In this document: piece by piece, positions 43,527-51,840 of the stretch
How positions within the stretch are numbered: position 1 is the first letter of the stretch
Layout of the letters: every line of letters begins with the position of its first letter
From: UBA11400 sp964473555
Lineage (GTDB): Bacteria > Bacteroidota > Rhodothermia > Balneolales > HLUCCA01
Direction: 5' to 3'
DNA length: 64,000 nt
Assembly (NCBI GenBank): GCA_964473555.1
Contig: CAYYPL010000010.1
Location: forward strand, 18,343 to 82,342
The notes under the pieces: model-generated
The model's input: the letters and a program-made list of their open reading frames with translations, nothing else
Databases searched by the model: none
Told to the model about the DNA's origin: nothing
Made by a program: the position numbers and the translations under genes

Positions 43527-44224
43527 CACGAAACTATACCAGTTATCCAGCTCAGACCCATCTGGAACTGCTCATCCAACTGGGGGAGTCCGGAATGTAC
43601 ACGTCAGATCACCTGGAGCTGTGCAACAAAGCCTATTATCTGGCGCTGCCGTGTGTGGCAACGCTCATGCGAGGAAGTGGAAAACCATTCATTGCGCATC
43701 TGGTGGGCACGGCAAGCATCATGGCAGGGTTGAATCAGGACGCGGAAGTCGTGGCAGCTTCACTGCTCCACGCCGTGTATCAGCATCGCGTGCCGTTTCC
43801 GGGAGCAGAGACACTCGAAGCACGCAGAAAGCTGGTAGAGGCCATGTTTGGAGAACGCGTAGAAAAACTGGTCTATTGGTATACCGAATCTGAGGAGGTT
43901 ACGGGTCCCGAGTATGCCACATCGCAATCCGATCATCCCTATTTCAGGGAGGTGTTGACAATGAGACTGGCTGATGAGCTCGAAGATCTGAGTTATTTCG
44001 GACTATTTACGCACGGGAATCCCGATGACACCCCTCAAGACCGTGGTAGTTATGTCTGGAGGAGGGAGCAAAAAAGAACGCACATCCAGGCCATGTTAAA
44101 GCATCTATCCGGCAAGGAACGGGAGCTGTGCAACGCTGCGTTTGAAAAGTGGATTGATGCCGAACCGGGACCACTTTGGAGCGCTGCACTCAAATCCGGC
44201 CAGTACAGCAGCTACAGCCTCTGA
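43523..44224 (+). CDS. HD-like protein with altered metal site (DUF6817-like)
   Basis: A 233-residue helical protein resembling the HD phosphohydrolase part of RelA/SpoT-like enzymes: KPFIAHLVGTASIMAGLNQD with the first histidine, then VVAASLLHAVYQHR. In true HD enzymes the second motif is H-D; here it is H-A, so a metal ligand is missing. Related proteins with H-S-V-Y at this place are known as a separate family of unknown function. ATG 43523 overlaps the SpsF-like stop by 4 nt. Its role in the nonulosonate operon is unknown, perhaps regulatory. Confidence 0.68.
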   Translation: MTRNYTSYPAQTHLELLIQLGESGMYTSDHLELCNKAYYLALPCVATLMRGSGKPFIAHLVGTASIMAGLNQDAEVVAASLLHAVYQHRVPFPGAETLEARRKLVEAMFGERVEKLVYWYTESEEVTGPEYATSQSDHPYFREVLTMRLADELEDLSYFGLFTHGNPDDTPQDRGSYVWRREQKRTHIQAMLKHLSGKERELCNAAFEKWIDAEPGPLWSAALKSGQYSSYSL

Positions 44225-44237
44225 GCATCACCATCCT

Positions 44238-45251
44238 ATGCGCTTACAAGAACCTGAATATCCAGTATTGATAGCCGAGATTGGTGGAAACCACGAAGGG
44301 GACTTCGACTACGCACAACGACTGGTACGCCTGGCCTGTGAGACTCCCGCAGATATGATCAAGCTTCAGGTCTACACCGGCGATACGCTGGTGTCGGAGC
44401 TGGAGGATCCGAACCGAAACCGACATTTCAAACGATTTGAACTCAGTCGTGATCAGCACGAAACGCTGATTTCCCTGATCCGTAATGCAGGTAAGCAGTA
44501 CCTGTGCTCTGTCTGGGACCCATCGGCTTTGGTGTGGATCGATCCCCACGTAACCATGTACAAAGTGGGCAGTGGGGACCTCACGGCCTATCCCATGCTC
44601 CGCAGACTGGCAGCCACCTCGAAACCTATCCTGCTGTCGACCGGACTATCCACTTTACAGGAAATTCAGGATACGGTTCAATACCTAAGAAACCTGAATC
44701 CATTCTATGAGCAATCCGAGGCCATAACGCTGTTACAATGCACCAGTATGTATCCGATTGCCGACACCGATGCCCATTTGCATGTAATGGATCTATTTAA
44801 AACCACGATTCCGGGGGTGCGGATTGGTTATTCGGACCATACCATCGGACACCGGGCGCTACAGATTGCCGCTCTCCGTGGTGCTCAGGTTCTGGAATTT
44901 CATTTTACAGATCGTAGGGAGGGACAAACCTTCCGCGATCATGCCGTATCCCTGCTTCCCGAAGAGGTCTTTCAGTTGCACGCAGCCATCCGCAGTGACG
45001 CTGCATTCCTGGGAGTAGCGCAGAAACAGCCCCTATCCATCGAAATCGAACACGATCACGTTACGTCATTTCGCCGGGCGGTGTATCCGAGCCGGGACAT
45101 TCGGTCCGGAGAGCTCCTTGGCGATCATAATCTGACCGTCCTGCGTCCAAATCGAGGTATAGACGCGCGCGATTATGACCGGTTGATCGGCAAAACCGCC
45201 AAAACAGACTTAATCCGTCACCAGGCACTTCATTGGGACATGATTGTATGA
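44238..45251 (+). CDS. neuB: N-acetylneuraminate/nonulosonate synthase (NeuB family)
   Basis: Condenses phosphoenolpyruvate with ManNAc or a related hexose to form a nonulosonic acid. The 337 residues show the TIM-barrel motifs LIAEIGGNHEGDFDYAQRLV, MIKLQVYTGD, YKVGSGDLTAYPMLR, PILLSTGLSTLQEI, LLQCTSMYP, IGYSDHTIGHRALQIAALRG and EFHFTDRREG. The C-terminal antifreeze-like SAF domain carries YPSRDIRSGELL and LRPNRGI. Whether the product is sialic, legionaminic or pseudaminic acid cannot be told. ATG 44238 lies 14 nt after the HD-like gene. Confidence 0.92.
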   Translation: MRLQEPEYPVLIAEIGGNHEGDFDYAQRLVRLACETPADMIKLQVYTGDTLVSELEDPNRNRHFKRFELSRDQHETLISLIRNAGKQYLCSVWDPSALVWIDPHVTMYKVGSGDLTAYPMLRRLAATSKPILLSTGLSTLQEIQDTVQYLRNLNPFYEQSEAITLLQCTSMYPIADTDAHLHVMDLFKTTIPGVRIGYSDHTIGHRALQIAALRGAQVLEFHFTDRREGQTFRDHAVSLLPEEVFQLHAAIRSDAAFLGVAQKQPLSIEIEHDHVTSFRRAVYPSRDIRSGELLGDHNLTVLRPNRGIDARDYDRLIGKTAKTDLIRHQALHWDMIV

Positions 45252-46678
45252 GTACATCCCCGTTAGTAACCGTGTACATCACGAATTATAACTATGCCCG
45301 GTTTATCCGCCAGGCCATTGAGAGTGTGCGCAGGCAGACGTACCGCCATATCGAGCTGATCATCATCGACGATGGATCCACGGATAACAGCCGGGAAATC
45401 CTGGCCGACTATGAAGGTGTTCCAGGCATACAGGTCATCTACCAGCAAAATAAAGGCCTGAACGCGACCAACAACGTCGCATTGGCAGCAGCGACAGGGA
45501 CCTATTTCATCCGATTGGATGCAGATGATTATTTTGAGCCTTATGCCATCGCCTTGATGGTATCGATGATGGAAGGCAGGCCTGAAATCGGATTGGTTTT
45601 TCCAGATTACTATTATGTAGATGAAATTGGGAATATCATAGGCGTGGAAAGCAGGCATGATTTCGACAGGGAAGTCAGTTTGTACGACATTCCGGCCCAC
45701 GGAGCCTGCACGATGGTCAGAACAGAAGAGTTAAGAAAACTCGGCGGCTACAACGAACGCTTTTGTTGTCAGGATGGCTACGAGCTGTGGCTCAAATACA
45801 TTCTGCACTCCCGCGTCTCCAACCTCAATAAACCATTGTTTTATTACCGCAAACACAAGAGTAATCTAACCAGCAATGAGAGTCGGATTTTGGAAACCAG
45901 GAAACAGATCAAGAGACACTTTGTGTCATTGATGAAACCCAACACACCCTCCGCAGTGGCCATTGTGCCTGTCCGGCCCAACACCGTGGGTGGCAGACTC
46001 TGGGCATTGCATCGACGCAATGGGATCACCGAACTGGCCAGGTCCCTGAAAAAGCTCATCGATGCAGCCTGTTTTCAGTCCATCATCGTTACTTCATCCG
46101 ACCGTCAGGTTCTGGATGAAGCAGAGCGTGTAGCATCGCAGTTAGCCAACGATTCGCAGAGTCCCAGGATACATACCTATCAAAGGGACCATATCTATGA
46201 GCTCGCCAATCATTCGCTCGAACCCACCTTCAAGGAGCTGGTCCATGAATTTCAGCTCGATCAGCACTACGAACTCCTGGGATTACTCGGAATCGAGACC
46301 CCGCTCATCAAGGCCAGTACTCTGACTGAGGCCGTAGATAGCCTGATGTTATTCAATTCCGATTCGGTGATCAGTGTGAGACCAGACGCGGCCACCTACT
46401 TTACCCACAATGGCGACGGAATGAAGGTGGCATTTGAACGTACCCGCTACACCAATTACGAGAGAAAAGTATTGTACAAGCGCATCAGTGGATTCACGAT
46501 CACCCGAATGGAAGCCTATTTACGCCATCAGTCCCTGGTCACACCCCGCCTCGGACACGTAGTAGTAGGACCAGAAGAAGCCCTAACCATACAATCTGAC
46601 ATAGATCTGGTCCTGTACGAAGCCCTGGGAACTGGGACAGAAGAAGCAAAAAACTTGGCTGAATCGATCCGTTTATGA
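45248..46678 (+). CDS. Fusion of GT2 glycosyltransferase and CMP-sugar-synthetase-like domain
   Basis: A 476-residue two-domain protein. Residues 1 to about 225 are a GT2 domain: VTVYITNYNYARFI, IIIDDGSTDNSREI, FIRLDADDYFEPY (metal site) and CQDGYELWLKYIL. From about 236 (VAIVPVRPNTVGGRLWALHR) the second domain follows the layout of NeuA-type cytidylyltransferases, with SIIVTSSDRQVLDEAERVAS and a final GPEEALTIQSDIDLVLYEAL. The usual N-terminal triphosphate signature is altered, so activity of this half is uncertain. A fused synthetase and transferase would make and use the CMP-sugar in one protein. It overlaps neuB by 4 nt (ATGA) and is the last gene of the operon. Confidence 0.78.
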   Translation: MSTSPLVTVYITNYNYARFIRQAIESVRRQTYRHIELIIIDDGSTDNSREILADYEGVPGIQVIYQQNKGLNATNNVALAAATGTYFIRLDADDYFEPYAIALMVSMMEGRPEIGLVFPDYYYVDEIGNIIGVESRHDFDREVSLYDIPAHGACTMVRTEELRKLGGYNERFCCQDGYELWLKYILHSRVSNLNKPLFYYRKHKSNLTSNESRILETRKQIKRHFVSLMKPNTPSAVAIVPVRPNTVGGRLWALHRRNGITELARSLKKLIDAACFQSIIVTSSDRQVLDEAERVASQLANDSQSPRIHTYQRDHIYELANHSLEPTFKELVHEFQLDQHYELLGLLGIETPLIKASTLTEAVDSLMLFNSDSVISVRPDAATYFTHNGDGMKVAFERTRYTNYERKVLYKRISGFTITRMEAYLRHQSLVTPRLGHVVVGPEEALTIQSDIDLVLYEALGTGTEEAKNLAESIRL

Positions 46679-46738
46679 ATATCCGTGAAATATTTTTACT
46701 CACATGTACAACTGAGATCACACCTTAATTGATATACT

Positions 46739-47404
46739 ATGAATCTGGATTGGGAAAAAGATATCTACAGTAATGGGCGACAGTATAATAAATGGCCCTA
46801 CACCGAAGTGGTGTCAGAAGTTAAACGGTTGTATCCGGGAGATGCATTAAGTGGGTTATCCATAGCTGAAATTGGTTGTGGAACCGGAAATAATCTTTTG
46901 TTTTTTGCTTCAGAAGGATGCCGTGTTTCAGGTTTAGACTACTCAGCGACAGCACTGACAATTGCCGGAGATATGCTGGCACAACACGGACTGGAAGCGT
47001 CTTTGACTACCGGTGATGCGTCACAGCCACTTCCCTGGAAGAACGAGAGTTTTGATATCTTACTGGATCGGGGATGTTTAACACAAATCTCGCATAAAGA
47101 TTTAAATTCCGTGATGGCTGAAATCCATAGGGTCCTGAAACCGAATGGACGCTTTTTCTCATTTACTCTATTTGGTAGCAACAGTTCGGATTTAAGCCAC
47201 GGTGTGGAAATATTTCAACACACATACAGCCATTTTAAATCAGGATATTTCAGTAAAGTTGGAATGACCAGCGTATTTGATACGCAGAGTATCAAGAAAC
47301 TTTGGGAACCCTTCACGATCATAAAATGGAATGAACAAGTACTTACTGACCAATTCAACGGGACAAAACGTACTACCTATTCTGTGATTGCGGAAAAAGA
47401 ATGA
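46739..47404 (+). CDS. Class I SAM-dependent methyltransferase
   Basis: A 221-residue methyltransferase of the type 11/25 group. IAEIGCGTGNNLLFFASEGC is motif I, GLDYSATALTIA motif II, FDILLDRGCLTQI motif IV and IHRVLKPNGRFFSFTLFG motif V. It is soluble. It probably methylates a sugar or a small lipid-linked intermediate; no substrate-specific motif is visible. It is 60 nt after the nonulosonate operon. Confidence 0.87.
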   Translation: MNLDWEKDIYSNGRQYNKWPYTEVVSEVKRLYPGDALSGLSIAEIGCGTGNNLLFFASEGCRVSGLDYSATALTIAGDMLAQHGLEASLTTGDASQPLPWKNESFDILLDRGCLTQISHKDLNSVMAEIHRVLKPNGRFFSFTLFGSNSSDLSHGVEIFQHTYSHFKSGYFSKVGMTSVFDTQSIKKLWEPFTIIKWNEQVLTDQFNGTKRTTYSVIAEKE

Positions 47405-47476
47405 CCCATCTGATTAATTAGTACGCATAGATTATGATATTAACGTCATGCAACTTCATCAACAGACAGTTCCGGA

Positions 47477-48442
47477 ATGAGTAAATACACATTTACAAAA
47501 ATCGATGATTTCGACGTACTCATGAAATTTTGGTCTGCATCCCCCGATGCGACCATCTTTACCCATCCGGATGTGTTGCCCAAGCTGGTAGATCAGGTCG
47601 AATGGTGGATGGCCTACAAAGGCGAAGAACCCGTTTGTTTATGGCCAATCTGTAAAACAGGCTTCCGTAACGGAGGATACTCCCGATTTGCTTATTATGT
47701 CGGACCTATGTGGAGTAAGGATCATAAAATGCTAAGTGCTCATAGATGGTTACAGAGTTCAGGGCAGGTATATTCTGGATTTATAGATCGATTCAAGGTA
47801 GATCGCCATCCAACGGAGGTATCTTTGGCCCCGACCTTAACAGATGTAAGGCATTTTTTGTGGACGAATAGCATACCATCAGAACTCCCGGAAATACAGG
47901 TTATTCCACGTTACACCGCCATACTGGATTTGAGTGATTTAAAACCTCAAAACATACTAAAATGCGTCAGTACTAACAGAAATCGGGAAATTCTTAGAAT
48001 TGAAAAAAGTGAGGCATTTTCAATAACTAAAAAAATCGACACAGAACAGCTTTTAAAGCTGTATGAATCCTTTTTTGCAGAGAAAAATATAACGATGCAT
48101 CAAAAGGAAATGGATAAATTGATTCGTTTGTGCGAATTGGTCGAATCGGGATATGGTCGATACACTGGGTATATCGATACCACATCAGGAGAATTGGTTT
48201 CAATCGTCATTTTGTTATATGATCATGCTACTGCCAATTTAGTGTTGAATCTTACGCATCAAGCCTACAAATCCTCGGGCATTGGCACAGCTACTATGTT
48301 TAACGCTATTTTGACCGCCAAACACCTTGGACTCAAATCGTTTGATTTTAATGGGGTCAATCACCCTCAAAGAGCCTTCTACAAGCACAGTTTTGGAGCG
48401 GAGCCAAAATTGTACTTCGACCTGAAATTAAATTGGACTTAG
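47477..48442 (+). CDS. GNAT/FemAB-like acyltransferase
   Basis: A 321-residue protein with the split GNAT layout seen in FemAB and BioF2-like acetyltransferases: an N-terminal WWMAYKGEEPVCLWPICK and YYVGPMW region, and a C-terminal core VSIVILLYDHATANLVLNL, YKSSGIGTATMFNAILTAK and FDFNGVNHPQRAFYKHSFG. It may add an acyl or aminoacyl group to an amino sugar. It lies 35 nt before the next gene. Confidence 0.75.
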   Translation: MSKYTFTKIDDFDVLMKFWSASPDATIFTHPDVLPKLVDQVEWWMAYKGEEPVCLWPICKTGFRNGGYSRFAYYVGPMWSKDHKMLSAHRWLQSSGQVYSGFIDRFKVDRHPTEVSLAPTLTDVRHFLWTNSIPSELPEIQVIPRYTAILDLSDLKPQNILKCVSTNRNREILRIEKSEAFSITKKIDTEQLLKLYESFFAEKNITMHQKEMDKLIRLCELVESGYGRYTGYIDTTSGELVSIVILLYDHATANLVLNLTHQAYKSSGIGTATMFNAILTAKHLGLKSFDFNGVNHPQRAFYKHSFGAEPKLYFDLKLNWT

Positions 48443-48476
48443 ACAAGTCAGTTTATTCCTAAAACAGAACATCCCT

Positions 48477-50006
48477 ATGTCAAAAAAAGTACTGATTTTC
48501 GAAACCCGACACGTTAGTCCGGTAATTGAAACTAGTTTCAGTATCGCTGAGTATCACCTGGAAAAAGGGGATGAGGTTATCCTTGTGAACATCACGGAAC
48601 GTATGCCCCACAGTTTTAGTCATGGTTACGGAATCATTCCCAGACTTATCGCAAAAAATAAACTTAATAATGTGATCCGAAATAAACCTGAGCAACTATT
48701 TTATTCCAGGGATCCATTGATCAGGTGCCCAAAAATACAGTTGCCCAGATTTGACACCATTAAAGAATTAGCTCAATTTGAAGTCGATGGGATTGACTTT
48801 GGTATGGCGTTGGCTTCAACGTTGGTTGGCAAAACCCGTCGGTTGGAACCAGATGTCAAAAGTCACAGGAACGAGTTAAATCTGATGTATCAGACTTCGG
48901 TGTTTGCTTTGGAGTCATTCAAAATGTGGCTCAATCATTTCAAACCTGATTTGGTTCACATAAGATTTGCGAGAATGGCAGATAACAGGCCAATATTAAG
49001 GTATTGCAAACTGAATCATATCCAAATCAAGGTGAATGATATTGCTCGTGATCCAAATCATTATGGATTGGCACCGACTTTATTTGCAGACCGTACTTGT
49101 TGGATAAACTATGTTCATGAGACCTGGGAGCATTCTTTACACTCCGATGAGGAAAAAAGGCAGTTGGCACATGCCTTCTTTCAAAGAAAACGTGATGGGA
49201 GGGAAGCGGATTTCAACTACACGCAACATCAGCAAAAAGGAGCGTTGCCTCAAAACTGGGATTATACAAAAAGAAACATCGTCTACTTTACAAAGTCGAT
49301 AACGGAGAGCTCATATATCGATGAACAGAACGATCCACATACTTTATTTGGAAGTCAGATAGAGGCCATTGATACGATCGCATCCATTTTGGCTAAGTAT
49401 CCGGATGTTCATTTTTATGTCAGGGAGCACCCCAATACGCATTCAAAGTTTCGGTTTGAATCCCAATCATTTGATCGATTCAGAAATGACGGCAGAATAC
49501 GGTTTATTGATGGTAATTCGCCTTATTGTACGTATGCACTCATGGATCATGCTTCTGTAGTTTTGACGTATATGTCAACGGTAGGAATAGAAGCGGTTTA
49601 CTGGGGGAAACCCAGTATCGTGGTAGGGAACAGTTATTACCATCAGCTAGGATCTGTTTATTATCCCCAAACTGTGGATGAGCTTCAGAAACTCTTGGCC
49701 GATGCAACGCTTAAAGCCTTACCTAATGTTGCGGCCATCAAATATGGATATCATTGTGAAGTTTTTGGGAATCGAATCAGAAATTATCAGGCAACCGGGC
49801 GCCATTCGGGACGATATAAAGGCATTGATCTCGATCAGACCACCATCTCATTTCGAATTACCCTTCGTGTCCTACGTCTTGTCAATCGCGTGATCAACGC
49901 AGGTATTAAACCCCTTCGTTTAATCACTGTCCACCTAGTGTGCTTATTGAACTGGAATATTCACATACTTATCAGCTCTGGACAAGTTTCTTTTATTTAT
50001 CACTGA
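48477..50006 (+). CDS. Capsule-polysaccharide-type transferase (GT-B-like)
   Basis: A 509-residue protein. The middle and C-terminal parts resemble capsule transferases and CDP-glycerol or Kdo-type transferases: SILAKYPDVHFYVREHPNTH, RIRFIDGNSPYCTYALMDHA, VVLTYMSTVGIEAVYWGKPS. The N-terminus begins with a Rossmann-like strand KVLIFETRHVSP. The exact family cannot be settled by eye. A hydrophobic C-terminus (about 470-495) may attach it to the membrane. It is followed by a 970-nt region with a small ORF and repeats. Confidence 0.72.
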   Translation: MSKKVLIFETRHVSPVIETSFSIAEYHLEKGDEVILVNITERMPHSFSHGYGIIPRLIAKNKLNNVIRNKPEQLFYSRDPLIRCPKIQLPRFDTIKELAQFEVDGIDFGMALASTLVGKTRRLEPDVKSHRNELNLMYQTSVFALESFKMWLNHFKPDLVHIRFARMADNRPILRYCKLNHIQIKVNDIARDPNHYGLAPTLFADRTCWINYVHETWEHSLHSDEEKRQLAHAFFQRKRDGREADFNYTQHQQKGALPQNWDYTKRNIVYFTKSITESSYIDEQNDPHTLFGSQIEAIDTIASILAKYPDVHFYVREHPNTHSKFRFESQSFDRFRNDGRIRFIDGNSPYCTYALMDHASVVLTYMSTVGIEAVYWGKPSIVVGNSYYHQLGSVYYPQTVDELQKLLADATLKALPNVAAIKYGYHCEVFGNRIRNYQATGRHSGRYKGIDLDQTTISFRITLRVLRLVNRVINAGIKPLRLITVHLVCLLNWNIHILISSGQVSFIYH

Positions 50007-50126
50007 TTTTTAATAGGTTACTCATAAAGTGTACTGTAGATGAGTGGAATTTGGGACAGGGGAGCAATCCCACTCTATTGGGATATAGGAGATACCGGAC
50101 AACACCAAACTTAAGAATGGACATAT

Positions 50127-50303
50127 ATGAATACAAGAGCCACAAATTCAGAAGATCAGATCACACCCAGTACAACTAATCCAACCGACCTGGAAATGAG
50201 TCCACCTAAAAAAGACTGGATGAGTCCGAAGTTACGGGAAATGAGCGTCATCAATACGGTTACGGGTAACGGGCCGGATGGAGGCTCATTCGCGACTTCT
50301 TGA
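50127..50303 (+). CDS. Small ORF, RiPP-precursor-like 58-residue peptide
   Basis: Runs from ATG 50127 to TGA 50303. The first 27 residues are polar and Thr/Asn-rich. The conserved-looking part is KKDWMSPKLREMSVINTVTG followed by NGPDGGSFATS. The spacing W-x2-P-x-L-x3-S-x5-T resembles the leader motif Y-x2-P-x-L-x3-G-x5-T of lasso-peptide precursors and of other small proteins with a K-x-W-x2-P-x-L signature and a Gly-rich end. The putative core has no Gly at position 1 and no acid at position 7-9, so it is probably not a lasso peptide. No maturation enzymes are in the window. It is too short for routine gene calling and lies just upstream of a heptad repeat. Expression is unproven. Confidence 0.5.
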   Translation: MNTRATNSEDQITPSTTNPTDLEMSPPKKDWMSPKLREMSVINTVTGNGPDGGSFATS

Positions 50304-50480
50304 GGGTAGAATTTAAGTACACAGAGCACAGCACACAGAACACAGTACGCAGTTCACAGTCTCGAAAGCGCACAAAGTGCACAAAACTCAGGTAGGGCAG
50401 GGTAGCAGGGCTGAATTTCGCGCAGGTGAGATTCCCACTCCCTACTCCTCACTCCCTACTGCCTACTCCCCACTCCCCAA
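50304..50480. repeat. Heptad-word repeat element downstream of the small ORF
   Basis: Six words in register at 50317-50358 (GTACACA, GAGCACA, GCACACA, GAACACA, GTACGCA, GTTCACA) share the form GNNCRCA. A degenerate purine stretch (GGTAGGGCA, GGGTAGCA) follows. Six pyrimidine words end it at 50436-50477 (CACTCCC, TACTCCT, CACTCCC, TACTGCC, TACTCCC, CACTCCC). Words resemble those at 6122-6149 and, in complement, 17876-17917. Confidence 0.78.
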
Positions 50481-50621
50481 ACTCAACATCACAAAATAGT
50501 GTCAACTAGAGACAATTCGATGATCAAGAGAAAGGGGATATCATAGTCAGAATCTGTCGCGGGAATATGAAAAAAAATCTCTTTATTTCATTTCATAATT
50601 CCATATCCACGCTATCGGTCT

Positions 50622-50629
50622 TATATTTG
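50622..50629 (+). promoter_or_regulatory. Bacteroidota-type promoter box with long leader to rfbA
   Basis: TATATTTG is a perfect match to the TAnnTTTG minus-7 element; a matching minus-33 element is not clear. Transcription from it would give a leader of about 335 nt before rfbA. The leader has a short CAGC/GCTG hairpin around GAA at about 50702-50712 and a TGACGTCA palindrome next to it, and otherwise no gene. Being ahead of rfbA, wzx and the aminotransferase, it could be the main promoter of the 51-58 kb operon. Confidence 0.45.
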
Positions 50630-50973
50630 CACACTATTTATCAAGTCAACCTACGTCACCCGAGACAGTGCGCATGCCCCCCTTTGCACCTTGGGACTGA
50701 CGTCAGCGAAGCTGTGATAAGCCAATATCAAGCTGGACCTATTAAGACTGAGTGATTATGGTTACGAATCTACAACTCCAAGTATTCAATTGCCTGATTA
50801 CACTCGTATTCCACAATTGGATTATATTGGTGTATGAAAACTATCATTTTAGCTGAATAGTCTTAAGTCTTTGATTTATTCAACTTATACCATTTATTTC
50901 AGTTATGTTATCAAACAAATATGTAACCAATAAACCAGGTCTCGAATTTGTCTTTACCTAAAAACAATCGAAT

Positions 50974-51840
50974 ATGAAAGGAATCATTCTGGCTGGAGGA
51001 AGTGGAACCAGGCTGTATCCGGTAACTAGGGCTATCTCCAAACAGCTTATGCCGGTATATGACAAACCGATGATTTATTATCCGTTGTCAGTACTTATGC
51101 TGGCTGGAATCAGGGACATACTAATTATAACCACTCCAGAAGATCAGGCAGCTTTTATCCGGTTATTGGGTGATGGATCCGATTGGGGAATAAGACTTGA
51201 GTATGCCGTGCAGCCCAGTCCTGATGGATTGGCACAGGCCTTTATCATTGGCGAAGCGTTTATTGGGAACGATAACGTATGCCTAATCCTCGGTGATAAC
51301 ATTTTCTATGGACAAGGCTTTGGTAGGATTTTAAAGAATACCGTTGAGAACCTGCAAGGCTCTACCGTATTTGGATATCGGGTCAGTGATCCAGAGCGAT
51401 TTGGAGTGGTCGAAATTGATTCGAACCATAAAGCTCAATCTATAGAAGAGAAACCTGTACATCCCAAAAGTAATATAGCGGTAACGGGACTCTATTTTTA
51501 CGACAATCAGGTAGTTGACATTGCTAAAAACGTCAAATCCAGTACCAGAGGCGAGTTGGAAATCACAAGTGTTAATCAGGCTTATTTAGAGCGTAATCAA
51601 CTAAACGTTGAAGTCCTGGGTAGAGGCTTTGCCTGGTTGGATACAGGAACTCACGAAGCCATGCTAGAAGCCGCACAATTCGTTGAGATCATCGAACGAC
51701 GTCAGGGTTATAAGATTGCTTGTCTAGAAGAGATTGCGTGGAGAAATGGATGGATCGATGAGGGTCATTTACTTTCAATTGCTAAGCAGCTTAACAAAAA
51801 TGGCTACGGTGAATATTTGAAGAAACTAGTTAATACATAA
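50974..51840 (+). CDS. rfbA: Glucose-1-phosphate thymidylyltransferase
   Basis: Makes dTDP-glucose from glucose-1-phosphate and dTTP, the entry step to dTDP-deoxy and amino sugars. The 288 residues and motifs are classical: ILAGGSGTRLYPVTRAISKQ with the catalytic Arg and Lys, PMIYYPLSVLMLAGIRDI, YAVQPSPDGLAQAF, CLILGDNIFYGQGF and GRGFAWLDTGTHEAMLEA. The next steps RfbB and a ketoisomerase are not in the window and must be encoded elsewhere. The following gene starts on the last base of its stop codon. Confidence 0.96.
   Translation: MKGIILAGGSGTRLYPVTRAISKQLMPVYDKPMIYYPLSVLMLAGIRDILIITTPEDQAAFIRLLGDGSDWGIRLEYAVQPSPDGLAQAFIIGEAFIGNDNVCLILGDNIFYGQGFGRILKNTVENLQGSTVFGYRVSDPERFGVVEIDSNHKAQSIEEKPVHPKSNIAVTGLYFYDNQVVDIAKNVKSSTRGELEITSVNQAYLERNQLNVEVLGRGFAWLDTGTHEAMLEAAQFVEIIERRQGYKIACLEEIAWRNGWIDEGHLLSIAKQLNKNGYGEYLKKLVNT

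Noticed and set aside
50127..50303. Calling the small ORF a lasso peptide precursor
   Set aside because: The putative core lacks Gly1 and an acidic residue at position 7-9, and no cyclase, protease or RRE protein is found in the window; kept only as precursor-like.
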